From a virus, in the IMG/VR virus record IMGVR_UViG_3300030020_000030, positions 1-50,377 of that record: 50,377 bases of DNA; one strand, written 5' to 3'. The position numbers and the translations under genes were made by a program. This document shows positions 23,629 through 30,941 of the stretch, one piece after another (the stretch's first letter is position 1; the number at the start of each line of letters is the position of its first letter). The notes under the pieces were generated by a model. The model had not been told where the DNA came from. It was given only the letters and a program-made list of their open reading frames with translations, and ran no database searches.

Positions 23629-24579
23629 TTAGGTGGCCACGCTCAGGCTGAACGTTTGGCCCGCAGCATTGGCGTACGCCATGAAGTCAAATTCCTGGAT
23701 CACGTAGTCGTCGATCTTGGTCGGGAACGTGAGCTTGCTGGCAACGCAAGAATACAGGGTAAGGGTAGTGCCCTGGTTGTTGTACTGCTGGTTGAACGTG
23801 GCCTGGAACTTTGGGGTATTACCCATCAAAGGATTGCCGCCGTTGATGGTAAATCCAGACGTGGAACTGGTATACAGGTAGTTGATCAGGACTGGTGCCG
23901 CAGCATCGGCCACGTTGAACGAGTACACACCATTTTGTTCGATGTACTGACCCTGAGACGGATTGGATGCAACATAGGTCAGCACGACACCCGTGTTTGC
24001 ATAGGTAACACCGAGGTCACCAGTGAAGGTGGCAGCATTCGCCACGCTGGCCGATGGGCCAAACTTGATGCTATCACCACTGCCCACACCTGGGGTAATG
24101 ATATTAGCCGAGAGGGTGACAGTGGTGCCGGTTTTGGACACCACATAAGTGCCAGCAGGGATTGCAGCAGTTGCCGTGGTGTCCGTTACCGACCCACCCA
24201 CGGCCACACCAGCCGGAACGGTGGTAAAGGTGAGAACGGTGCCGTTGACAGCAGTGGCTGCAGACGTGGCAGCGGTTACTGCAGCACTGACCGTGGCGGA
24301 CTCATTGTACGCAGTCAGGGTTTGGCCAGCCGTCGCGGTGGTACCAAAGAACATGTTGGTCATGATCAGTGCACTGATCTGGGCAAACTTGGCCTTGCCA
24401 GTAAGCTTGATTTTGCCGCGTGCCGCGTCGAGAGGATATTGGCTCTGGCCATAGAGTTCCTTGACTTCACCAGCAAAGTCAATGCTGATGTCTTGCATGG
24501 CACCAAAGCGAATTGGCGTTCCATTGGCAATGTCATTACGGGTCGCATAAAGCGTCCCAGCGCCGAAACCGAACTGCAT
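23629..24579 (-). CDS. Major tail tube protein (316 aa)
   Basis: Starts MQFGFGAGTLYATRNDIANG and has PIRFGAMQDISIDFAGEVKELYG, the common start of siphovirus tube proteins, with LTFPTKIDDYVIQEFDFMAYAN at the end as the return strand. A Thr/Ala/Val-rich insertion (about 90-190) has Ig-like features. Residues about 190-240 contain a module (ASNPSQGQY...GVYSFNVAD) also found in the connector at 25890-26696. It lies between the completion proteins and the tail chaperone. Confidence 0.88.
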   Translation of the reverse strand: MQFGFGAGTLYATRNDIANGTPIRFGAMQDISIDFAGEVKELYGQSQYPLDAARGKIKLTGKAKFAQISALIMTNMFFGTTATAGQTLTAYNESATVSAAVTAATSAATAVNGTVLTFTTVPAGVAVGGSVTDTTATAAIPAGTYVVSKTGTTVTLSANIITPGVGSGDSIKFGPSASVANAATFTGDLGVTYANTGVVLTYVASNPSQGQYIEQNGVYSFNVADAAAPVLINYLYTSSTSGFTINGGNPLMGNTPKFQATFNQQYNNQGTTLTLYSCVASKLTFPTKIDDYVIQEFDFMAYANAAGQTFSLSVAT

Positions 24580-24580
24580 T

Positions 24581-24907
24581 TTATGGTCCCCTCATGATAA
24601 TTGCTTGCAGCGCAGGAAGCGCTGCAACAAGGTGGTTATACGCAGGCGTAGACTGTGAAATGGGAGAACCATGAATGCTGGAAATCATCCACTCCCGCAG
24701 CTTGTTTTCCAGGATATCAGCCGAGATGGTCACGGTGACCTCTCCCTGGACCACTGGGACCGTCTCCGACGACGCGGCTATATCTATACCTACCTCGACG
24801 CGCACGCCGTCCTCGACCGACTCTCCGGACGTCCAGGATACGTCAGCCTGTGGGGTGGCATCGCCTTCGATAGGAGCCATGTTATAAATTCCAATCTGAG
24901 GCTCCAT
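24581..24907 (-). CDS. Small virion-region protein of unknown function (108 aa)
   Basis: The gene ends one base before the tube gene start (TAA 24581-24583; tube ATG 24579). Product has an acidic N-terminal third (SVEDGVRVEVGIDIAA) and a helix NKLREWMISSIHG. It lies between the tail terminator-like gene and the tube gene. It may be a tail assembly factor; no family recognised. Confidence 0.65.
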   Translation of the reverse strand: MEPQIGIYNMAPIEGDATPQADVSWTSGESVEDGVRVEVGIDIAASSETVPVVQGEVTVTISADILENKLREWMISSIHGSPISQSTPAYNHLVAALPALQAIIMRGP

Positions 24908-24949
24908 ACTACCACACCTTCATGTTATATGCAATTCCATATCTATTGC

Positions 24950-25408
24950 CTATGGCAACATCACGTTGATGGGTATCACGGCCATACCCTGCCCGTCCAG
25001 GTCACCTGGGGTTTTGGCGATGTTGCCTTCAATTCGGCAGTAATGCACCAATCCGCCCAAGGTGAACACATTACGTATTAGGTCATCAGGGAGGAACACT
25101 TTATCCACTGCATCAAGGACCAAGTTCATCTGGACCGAAGGGACGTCTTCGCTGTTTGTGGTGCTCACGTAAATGATAGCAGCCGTCCGCATAAGCAACT
25201 TGGAGGGCAATCCCTGAGGGGGTTGTTGGGTTCGGGTTTCATGAGTGTCAACCAAGAACATCGCAGGTTGCTGGTCGTGTGGCACTTCTCCCCATAACTT
25301 TAGTTTTCTGCTAACAGAATTAAAAACCGGACTGGTGCCATCGCTATAAACTGCATTTGAGAGTGCAGTAAACAACGCAGCCATTACCTGTTCACGAGCG
25401 ACAGTCAT
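24950..25408 (-). CDS. Tail terminator / completion-like protein (152 aa)
   Basis: Starts MTVAREQVMAALFTALSNAV, has PAMFLVDTHETRTQQPPQG and LLMRTAAIIYVSTTN and ends DGQGMAVIPINVMLP. This helix then strand-rich layout, with position after an HK97 gp10-like protein and before the tube, is that of the tail terminator (gpU-like) family. It overlaps the neighbouring gene by one base. Confidence 0.75.
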   Translation of the reverse strand: MTVAREQVMAALFTALSNAVYSDGTSPVFNSVSRKLKLWGEVPHDQQPAMFLVDTHETRTQQPPQGLPSKLLMRTAAIIYVSTTNSEDVPSVQMNLVLDAVDKVFLPDDLIRNVFTLGGLVHYCRIEGNIAKTPGDLDGQGMAVIPINVMLP

Positions 25409-25893
25409 TAAAATCCAAGCCCCTGGTTTACAGCGTTGGCAATGGTATTTCTGATGTATGCTTGGTTCTCGGTCAAAGTATCACGCATATATCCTGTGGC
25501 CTTGATGCGAGAACCTGGATGGTTTACTACCTTAAAGAATACCTCTTTTCCACCCCAAAAAAAGTGGAGAGCGCTTACTTTATTTGGTAGTATTTCGTGA
25601 GCAGATGTTGTACCACCACGTTCTTGAATGGCGGCGTATGGTACGCCCTTTGGACCTATATTAAGAACAGCACCACTTCCAGTGTCCTGGACATCAAATG
25701 TAATACTGTCGGCCAACTCACCTGTACCGCGGTTTAATGATTGGCCAGACAATTTTTGTTCTTGCACGTAATTCTGCAGGTACTGACCAAGTTCCTGAAA
25801 CCTTAAGTTTATTAGCTCGTTTACAGAGGACGGGGCTGACATAAACTTAGCAGCAATGTCGGTATCCCCAACAACCGAAATCGAGAACCTCAT
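25408..25893 (-). CDS. HK97 gp10-like tail completion protein (161 aa)
   Basis: Contains the typical central pattern IGPKGVPYAAIQERGGTTSA, then VNHPGSRIKATGYMRDTL, which matches the HK97 gp10 family (YA...E.G followed by the HPG..... strand). It joins the head-completion complex to the tail. It lies between the connector gene (4-base overlap) and the tail terminator gene. Confidence 0.85.
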   Translation of the reverse strand: MRFSISVVGDTDIAAKFMSAPSSVNELINLRFQELGQYLQNYVQEQKLSGQSLNRGTGELADSITFDVQDTGSGAVLNIGPKGVPYAAIQERGGTTSAHEILPNKVSALHFFWGGKEVFFKVVNHPGSRIKATGYMRDTLTENQAYIRNTIANAVNQGLGF

Positions 25894-26696
25894 AAAGGTA
25901 TCACCGACTTAAAGTTCTGGAGCATCATTTGTGTCAGGCTGTCCATTGGAAGTTGAGAAAATGAAATAGTTTCCTGACCGCCAAGAGACTTAGAATTTAT
26001 TCCAACACGTTCCTTCTGCTTCCACTGCCAAGCAATAATGCCGAGGGTAGCTTGTTGAAGGTCTTCTGGTACGTAGCTGTATGTAATGCCCACTTGAGCA
26101 CCCACATCAGCCGCAGCAAAGCCATATATGCCGGTGGTAGGATCAACAGTATACTGGCCCTGAGCAGGGTTGGACGCCACATGGATCAACGCTTGACCGT
26201 TTGCATAAGCCACACCCTGGTCCGATTGCCATGGACGAGCAGTGGAAATGACAGCTAGCGAACCAACCGTGTAAGCCTCACCCTGGATTTGGTATCCAGC
26301 CGTATATGAAATGCTTATATTTTGAATGTTGCGATAAAACCGCGAACCCATGCAGCCAACATATTGATGGCCTTGTGTATCGTCACCCGTCCAAGCTTCC
26401 CAATAAAAACCGGGGCCGAAGGGAGGCTGAGCCTGTTGCTCATATGGGGTGCCATTGATCGACAAAGCAGACACCAACAGCACCGGCCAGTACCGAAGAG
26501 GCAGAGTCAAGCCTCCATTTCCGTCGCGGATCTCAGTAACAGCCCTAAAGCCTAAGTTTGAGCCTCTACCAAGTTCATTCATGACCGCGCGGGAAGCCCT
26601 GGTGATCCAGCTAGCCAAAAGCAGGTCGCTCGGGGCATCAGTGCTACCCAACCAAGCCTTAGCGTCTGCCAGCTTTACTAGATCACCAGATGCCAT
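25890..26696 (-). CDS. Head-tail connector with an inserted module (268 aa)
   Basis: N-terminal half is a gp6/HK97-type connector: LVKLADAKAWLGSTD, LLLASWITRASRAVMNELGR and TLPLRYWPVLLVSALSINGTP, with ISYTAGYQ. The C-terminal end, EDLQQATLGIIAWQWKQKERV, is the usual final helix. Between them (about 155-215) lies an extra segment VASNPAQGQYTVDPTTGIYGF that closely resembles a segment in the tail tube protein. Normal connectors of this family are about 100-200 residues, so the insertion explains the extra length. Confidence 0.82.
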   Translation of the reverse strand: MASGDLVKLADAKAWLGSTDAPSDLLLASWITRASRAVMNELGRGSNLGFRAVTEIRDGNGGLTLPLRYWPVLLVSALSINGTPYEQQAQPPFGPGFYWEAWTGDDTQGHQYVGCMGSRFYRNIQNISISYTAGYQIQGEAYTVGSLAVISTARPWQSDQGVAYANGQALIHVASNPAQGQYTVDPTTGIYGFAAADVGAQVGITYSYVPEDLQQATLGIIAWQWKQKERVGINSKSLGGQETISFSQLPMDSLTQMMLQNFKSVIPL

Positions 26697-26698
26697 GA

Positions 26699-27112
26699 TT
26701 ATACAGCCCCTGTGGTCGCGTCGGTCTTGACGGGTTCACCCTTGTGAGCAGCCAACTGGGCTGCATAGGTATCTTCCACCAGGGTCCGCAACTGGCCGAC
26801 CATGATGCCCTTTGGGATGCCGATGCCCTCGGACCGAAGATAACTCTTCATGTCCTGCTGCGTCATCGGTCGGGAAAAGTCGGACGGCGATGGAGCATCA
26901 TTGTCATCGTCATCGACGAGATCACTGTCTTTGGCAACTTTTGCAGTAATCACTCGGGTCTTTTCGAGCGAAAGCGCAAAACCATGGCTGCCAAGGAGCA
27001 CTTGTGCCGCAGACTCGGGCACCATCACGGTGCCATCTTCGGCCACAACATACGTTTCACCACCAAAAGAAACTTCGGTGGTGCCGGGGGGAGCGAAAAT
27101 CTGCTTAGCCAT
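26699..27112 (-). CDS. Small head protein with a SAP-like end (137 aa)
   Basis: Starts MAKQIFAPPGTTEVSFGGET, a strand-rich part followed by an acidic linker (DSDLVDDDDNDAPSPSD), then MKSYLRSEGIGIPKGIMVGQ and LRTLVEDTYAAQL, a helix-strand-helix that resembles a SAP/Rho-N type domain. It sits between the major capsid and connector genes, where small head-completion or adaptor proteins are found. Confidence 0.7.
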   Translation of the reverse strand: MAKQIFAPPGTTEVSFGGETYVVAEDGTVMVPESAAQVLLGSHGFALSLEKTRVITAKVAKDSDLVDDDDNDAPSPSDFSRPMTQQDMKSYLRSEGIGIPKGIMVGQLRTLVEDTYAAQLAAHKGEPVKTDATTGAV

Positions 27113-27142
27113 TTCTGTGAGCCTTTCTTGTTTAACGAAGCT

Positions 27143-27168
27143 AAGGCCCCCCGGAGATGGGGGGCCTT
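27143..27168 (-). terminator. GC-rich hairpin after the major capsid gene
   Basis: AAGGCCCCCC (27143-27152) pairs perfectly with GGGGGGCCTT (27159-27168) over a 6-base loop. On the minus strand it follows the capsid stop by about 15 bases and is followed by TTAGCTTCGTT, a poor T tract. It may partly terminate, so that capsid mRNA exceeds that for the downstream connector and tail genes. Confidence 0.7.
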
Positions 27169-27182
27169 GCTATCGTTGGGGC

Positions 27183-28706
27183 TTAGCCGTTGCCGATGTT
27201 GGTGACTACACCCATCGAAGGCGGGTAGTAGTGCTGCAGCACTTCGTCTGCATACACGCCGTATTCGTATTTACGGCTGTGGAGCGGCCACTCAATCTGG
27301 TAGTAATCCTGGCGAGTGCGGATCTGCGCCACATTCGCGACGTTCGACAACGGATACGGCAAACGCTCCGTGTAGAACAGGATCGTACCGGCAGGCATGT
27401 TCGGATGGATTTTGATCGGGATCAACTGACCGCCAGCCATTGAGAACCGGTTAAGGTACTCTTTGATCATGACGCCGCCAGCGATCATGCCATCCTTCAC
27501 ATCGACGTTGAAGCGCAGATTGGAGGTACCCGACCCACCAACAAGAACCTTCTTGCTGATGTTGAGTGCTTCTTGCGAGTTGACGTAGATCACAGTCGGA
27601 GACAAGCGATAGACATCCCAGAACCGCTTCAGAGCAACGTCGATTTCGACGATGCCGCCTTCACTGTCCGCCGTGAGCGGGGTGCCGGTACCAGCCGTGC
27701 CAGTCGGCTGAGCGGCGTAGTACGAGTTGGAACCCGATTTGATGATCTGCGTGAGCAAACCGTCAAACACAAGGCCGTTCACAGAGTTGTCGTTGGTACC
27801 GAGGGAAGCAGCAGTCTGCGTGCCGCCCATGCCGGTGCCGTTGGCCGTGGTGATGACAAGGCTGTTAATGGTGGTGATCGCACCAAGAACCTCAGAGCCA
27901 GCAGGCCCCCATAACCAAGCATAACCAACCGCGCCAGTCAGGGCGGGGGTGGTGGCCGCAACAGAACCAGTGCCACTGGTCACGCTTACGGTCGCATTGG
28001 AGGACAGCTTCGCCACGCCACCACCGAAGGTATCCGAAGAACCGTCAGCGTTGGTACGAACGATCTGGCCCTGCACGCCACCGACGACGCTGCCATTGAT
28101 CAAGCCTTCGAGGGTCAAAGCCGCCACAATCACCGAAACGGTGACGGTACCGACGATCGAACCCGCAGAACCGGCAGTGAGCGTGGGCTGGGTGCATTGG
28201 CCAAGCGCAGTGGACCCGTTGCCGCCGAGGATCAGAAGCTCTTCACCGATCATGGTTGCTTCGAGCAACGTTTTCGCCGCGATGGCGCGAACGTCGTCGA
28301 AACCCATGCCAGCATACTGGGCTTCGAAATCCACGTTGTCTTCGAGGCCGATGCCCTTGTAGGACGCAGTATAGTCCTGGGTCGCCACGGCGATGACGCC
28401 GCCGCGATTGCCACCAGACACGCCGAGGCGGACGCCGCCCGTGTTGATGGCAGTGACCGCACGCCAGTTCGCCTGGATGCCGCCTTTGCCGGAAACGCGG
28501 GGCAGGGTGTTGCGGAGCGGGGTGAGGACCGGATAAAGGAACTTTGCGCCAAGTTCCAGGTCATAGAACGTAATGCCCGAAGTGGCAGAACCCGCCTGAG
28601 TGAAGGTGGACTTCTGCAGCATTTCACCAATACGCGGATCGGAGATGGGCGACGAATACGCACTTTTGAATGCGTTAAGCGTCTCGGCAATCATATTTGG
28701 GTTCAC
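27183..28706 (-). CDS. Major capsid protein (507 aa)
   Basis: The most likely HK97-fold capsid protein. Starts GTG at 28706 with AAGGAGAAATGAC upstream; an ATG four codons later is a weaker choice. Recognisable: FYDLELGAKFLYPVLTPLRN, GGIQANWRAVTAINTGG, MIGEELLILGGNGSTALGQ, and the end YPLSNVANVAQIRTRQDYYQIEWPL. The middle (about 180-320) is a Gly/Thr/Val-rich, Ig-like insertion (GAVGYAWLWGPAGSEVL), which explains the long length relative to the usual 300-400 residues. It is flanked by the protease and a GC-rich hairpin. Confidence 0.9.
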   Translation of the reverse strand: MNPNMIAETLNAFKSAYSSPISDPRIGEMLQKSTFTQAGSATSGITFYDLELGAKFLYPVLTPLRNTLPRVSGKGGIQANWRAVTAINTGGVRLGVSGGNRGGVIAVATQDYTASYKGIGLEDNVDFEAQYAGMGFDDVRAIAAKTLLEATMIGEELLILGGNGSTALGQCTQPTLTAGSAGSIVGTVTVSVIVAALTLEGLINGSVVGGVQGQIVRTNADGSSDTFGGGVAKLSSNATVSVTSGTGSVAATTPALTGAVGYAWLWGPAGSEVLGAITTINSLVITTANGTGMGGTQTAASLGTNDNSVNGLVFDGLLTQIIKSGSNSYYAAQPTGTAGTGTPLTADSEGGIVEIDVALKRFWDVYRLSPTVIYVNSQEALNISKKVLVGGSGTSNLRFNVDVKDGMIAGGVMIKEYLNRFSMAGGQLIPIKIHPNMPAGTILFYTERLPYPLSNVANVAQIRTRQDYYQIEWPLHSRKYEYGVYADEVLQHYYPPSMGVVTNIGNG

Positions 28707-28784
28707 GTCATTTCTCCTTGTGGTGAACCAGTTTTGCCTTGCTCAAGGGCGTTGAAGTGAGCATCGGTTCCGTCTCCGGGTCCG

Positions 28785-30941
28785 TTAGGTTTTATTGAAA
28801 ACGCGGTGTCCACCTGCTGAATGGGTCAGGCGGATAGCGGCTGCAGCAAGCGCATCAGGCGAGAAATTCTTAAGAAGCTCGTTGGCAGGTTGACCGCCCG
28901 TTGCTTCTCCAGAGACATCAGAGCCTTTGGCTACCACACTCAACCTTGATGGTGCTTGCACCACCGGTTGTTCTTGAATGGCCTTAACTTGTTCGGCCAT
29001 TTTATTGATTGCATCGATTGCCTCAGTGAGGCCGGTGCGCAATTCTTCGTTTTCGGCGGCAAGGATTTCCATACCTTTCGCCAAACGATTGTCATCCGGC
29101 ACGATGCCAGCGCCCTTACCTATGTTGCCATCATCACACTTGGCACCCATGGCGCAACAATGATCATGAATGGCCTGGATCTTGACGGCGTTGCCCTTCG
29201 GCACGGCCTCTTTTGCAATCGACTTGAGGACCGAGAGGCCCTTACCAACCCCACTCGACTTTTCAAGAGTCTGGCCCTCAACATAACCGATGTACTTCAC
29301 AAGCTGCTGACCAGGGATACCTGTTGCGGCCATCTCCATCATCTCAGCAAAGTCAACATGCTCTGCGACGCTGAACAACTCGGCGGTTTCTTCGTTCATC
29401 ATCATCTTGAGCGTGCCGACCAGAGACGCAATATCACCCTTCAGCTGAGCAGGCACTGCAGAGCCATCTTGCTCAATTTCTGCTTCACGCTCGATGGAGT
29501 CGTGCAACCAGTCAAGCTCCTCAATGATGGTCGCAAGGCGGGAAACACTGTACATACCCTTCTTAAGGGTGCCAGTAACCATCGACTTCGAAGCAGCCTC
29601 GGGGGGTTCGCCGCCGATGATGCTCTTCCAAGCAGCCACGATCTTGCTCTTCACAGCACTAACCTGTTCGGGGGTGTACCCCTTCTGGTTCTTCGGCATG
29701 TGGACGTACGACCAAGCAGCCCGAACGTGCTTTTCAGTGTCCACCGGATACCGCTTTTTCTTGTCAGCCTTGTACCCTGGGTCGGCGTAGTGGACATCCT
29801 CAGCCTCTCCGCTGGCCTTCTCGGTATGGGCGGGCTTCTCGGCGGTGGGAGCATCCGCCGTAGCGGCAGCGTCCTTCCCGAGGGCAGCGGTCAAGCCACC
29901 GAGGGCCTTCCCGAGGGCCGAGAGAGGACTGTCCAGCTTGGCGTTGTGCTTAACCGCGTCAGCCTTGGAAATGTGAAACGAGCCGTCTTTCGCCTGCCAG
30001 CCCTGCTGCACGTCGTTGCGCGGGTCGGCGGATTTACCCATATCCTTGAGATCAGTAGCCACTTCAACACCAGACGGCACCTTGACGGCAGCAGTGTTGC
30101 CGGGTTCAGAGGGTTTCGGACCCTGGAGATCTTTATCAAATTCCGGGTCGTCGGCCATCGTACCGTGGGTGGTGTCTTCGTTCTGAGCCACGCTGTTTTT
30201 ATCCGTGATCACCGCCACAGGGTCCACGACGACCTTGGTGCCCTCTCCGCCAAGCGCCACGGACTGCGCATGTCCATCATAGATCGAAGCTGCCTCTTTC
30301 TCAAGTTCTTCACGGGCTGCTGTGATGAAGCTGGCAAAGCTAGTCGAGTTTGCTGCTTTTGCCAACTTTTCAGCGCGCGTAGCCACTGCGTCGTTCGTAA
30401 TCATTACGCTGTTCTCCTTCGGTGCCACATATTTCATGAATGAGCGTTGCTCAATGCCACCATCCGCTTTAATCATGGAAAAATGAGCACCAAACATAGC
30501 AGGGTTATCCACCAAACTAATCTCGCTTGGGCGCGCGGTATAGAACTTGGTACCACCCTCACTCCAGCGCTTCACATAGTCACCACCAATAGAAAACCCG
30601 GTGTATACGCCCTCTTCGACTTTATTCCAAGCCGCGTCATCTACAACTTTCGCGCAGACCTCAATTTGTTTGTCATCATCATTAAACTCAATCTGGGTAA
30701 GTTTACCAGCTGCTGATTTGCCATGCATCTCGCGCACGTTGCCGAGCGACCGAGTTCCAATTTGCTGCGCAGCCTTGTTGGCCTCTTCAGACCATGTTTT
30801 GAAGTGAGGCACCGAAGTGTCGTAGTGAAAAGTTTCACCGGACTTGTCCTCCTCCTGTAATGCAGCGACACCATATACCAAACGCTTGGCGCTGTCTACT
30901 TTGGCAATAGGAAGATGGATACTAAATCCTGGCATTAACAT
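28785..30941 (-). CDS. XkdF-like head maturation protease with long acidic/scaffold-like C-terminus (718 aa)
   Basis: N-terminal protease: RLVYGVAALQEEDKSGE, VREMHGKSAAG (His73), VYTGFSIGGDY (Ser117) and SEISLVDNPA, the XkdF pattern. The following 500 residues are disordered and charged, with a DUF6582-like segment (HVRAAWSYVHMPKNQKGYT, about residue 407) and a coiled-coil-like end that may act as scaffold. ATG 30941 overlaps the portal stop; ATG 30935 is also possible and the listed GC-upstream Met is not favoured. Protease and scaffold in one chain is known in some siphoviruses. Confidence 0.85.
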   Translation of the reverse strand: MLMPGFSIHLPIAKVDSAKRLVYGVAALQEEDKSGETFHYDTSVPHFKTWSEEANKAAQQIGTRSLGNVREMHGKSAAGKLTQIEFNDDDKQIEVCAKVVDDAAWNKVEEGVYTGFSIGGDYVKRWSEGGTKFYTARPSEISLVDNPAMFGAHFSMIKADGGIEQRSFMKYVAPKENSVMITNDAVATRAEKLAKAANSTSFASFITAAREELEKEAASIYDGHAQSVALGGEGTKVVVDPVAVITDKNSVAQNEDTTHGTMADDPEFDKDLQGPKPSEPGNTAAVKVPSGVEVATDLKDMGKSADPRNDVQQGWQAKDGSFHISKADAVKHNAKLDSPLSALGKALGGLTAALGKDAAATADAPTAEKPAHTEKASGEAEDVHYADPGYKADKKKRYPVDTEKHVRAAWSYVHMPKNQKGYTPEQVSAVKSKIVAAWKSIIGGEPPEAASKSMVTGTLKKGMYSVSRLATIIEELDWLHDSIEREAEIEQDGSAVPAQLKGDIASLVGTLKMMMNEETAELFSVAEHVDFAEMMEMAATGIPGQQLVKYIGYVEGQTLEKSSGVGKGLSVLKSIAKEAVPKGNAVKIQAIHDHCCAMGAKCDDGNIGKGAGIVPDDNRLAKGMEILAAENEELRTGLTEAIDAINKMAEQVKAIQEQPVVQAPSRLSVVAKGSDVSGEATGGQPANELLKNFSPDALAAAAIRLTHSAGGHRVFNKT

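Noticed and set aside
23536-24597. 353-residue plus-strand frame opposite the tail tube gene
   Set aside because: It is antisense to a clear tail tube protein, rich in Arg, Gly and His, without ribosome site.
28956-30443. 495-residue plus-strand frame opposite the head protease
   Set aside because: Antisense shadow of the protease gene; no start signal and no known motif.
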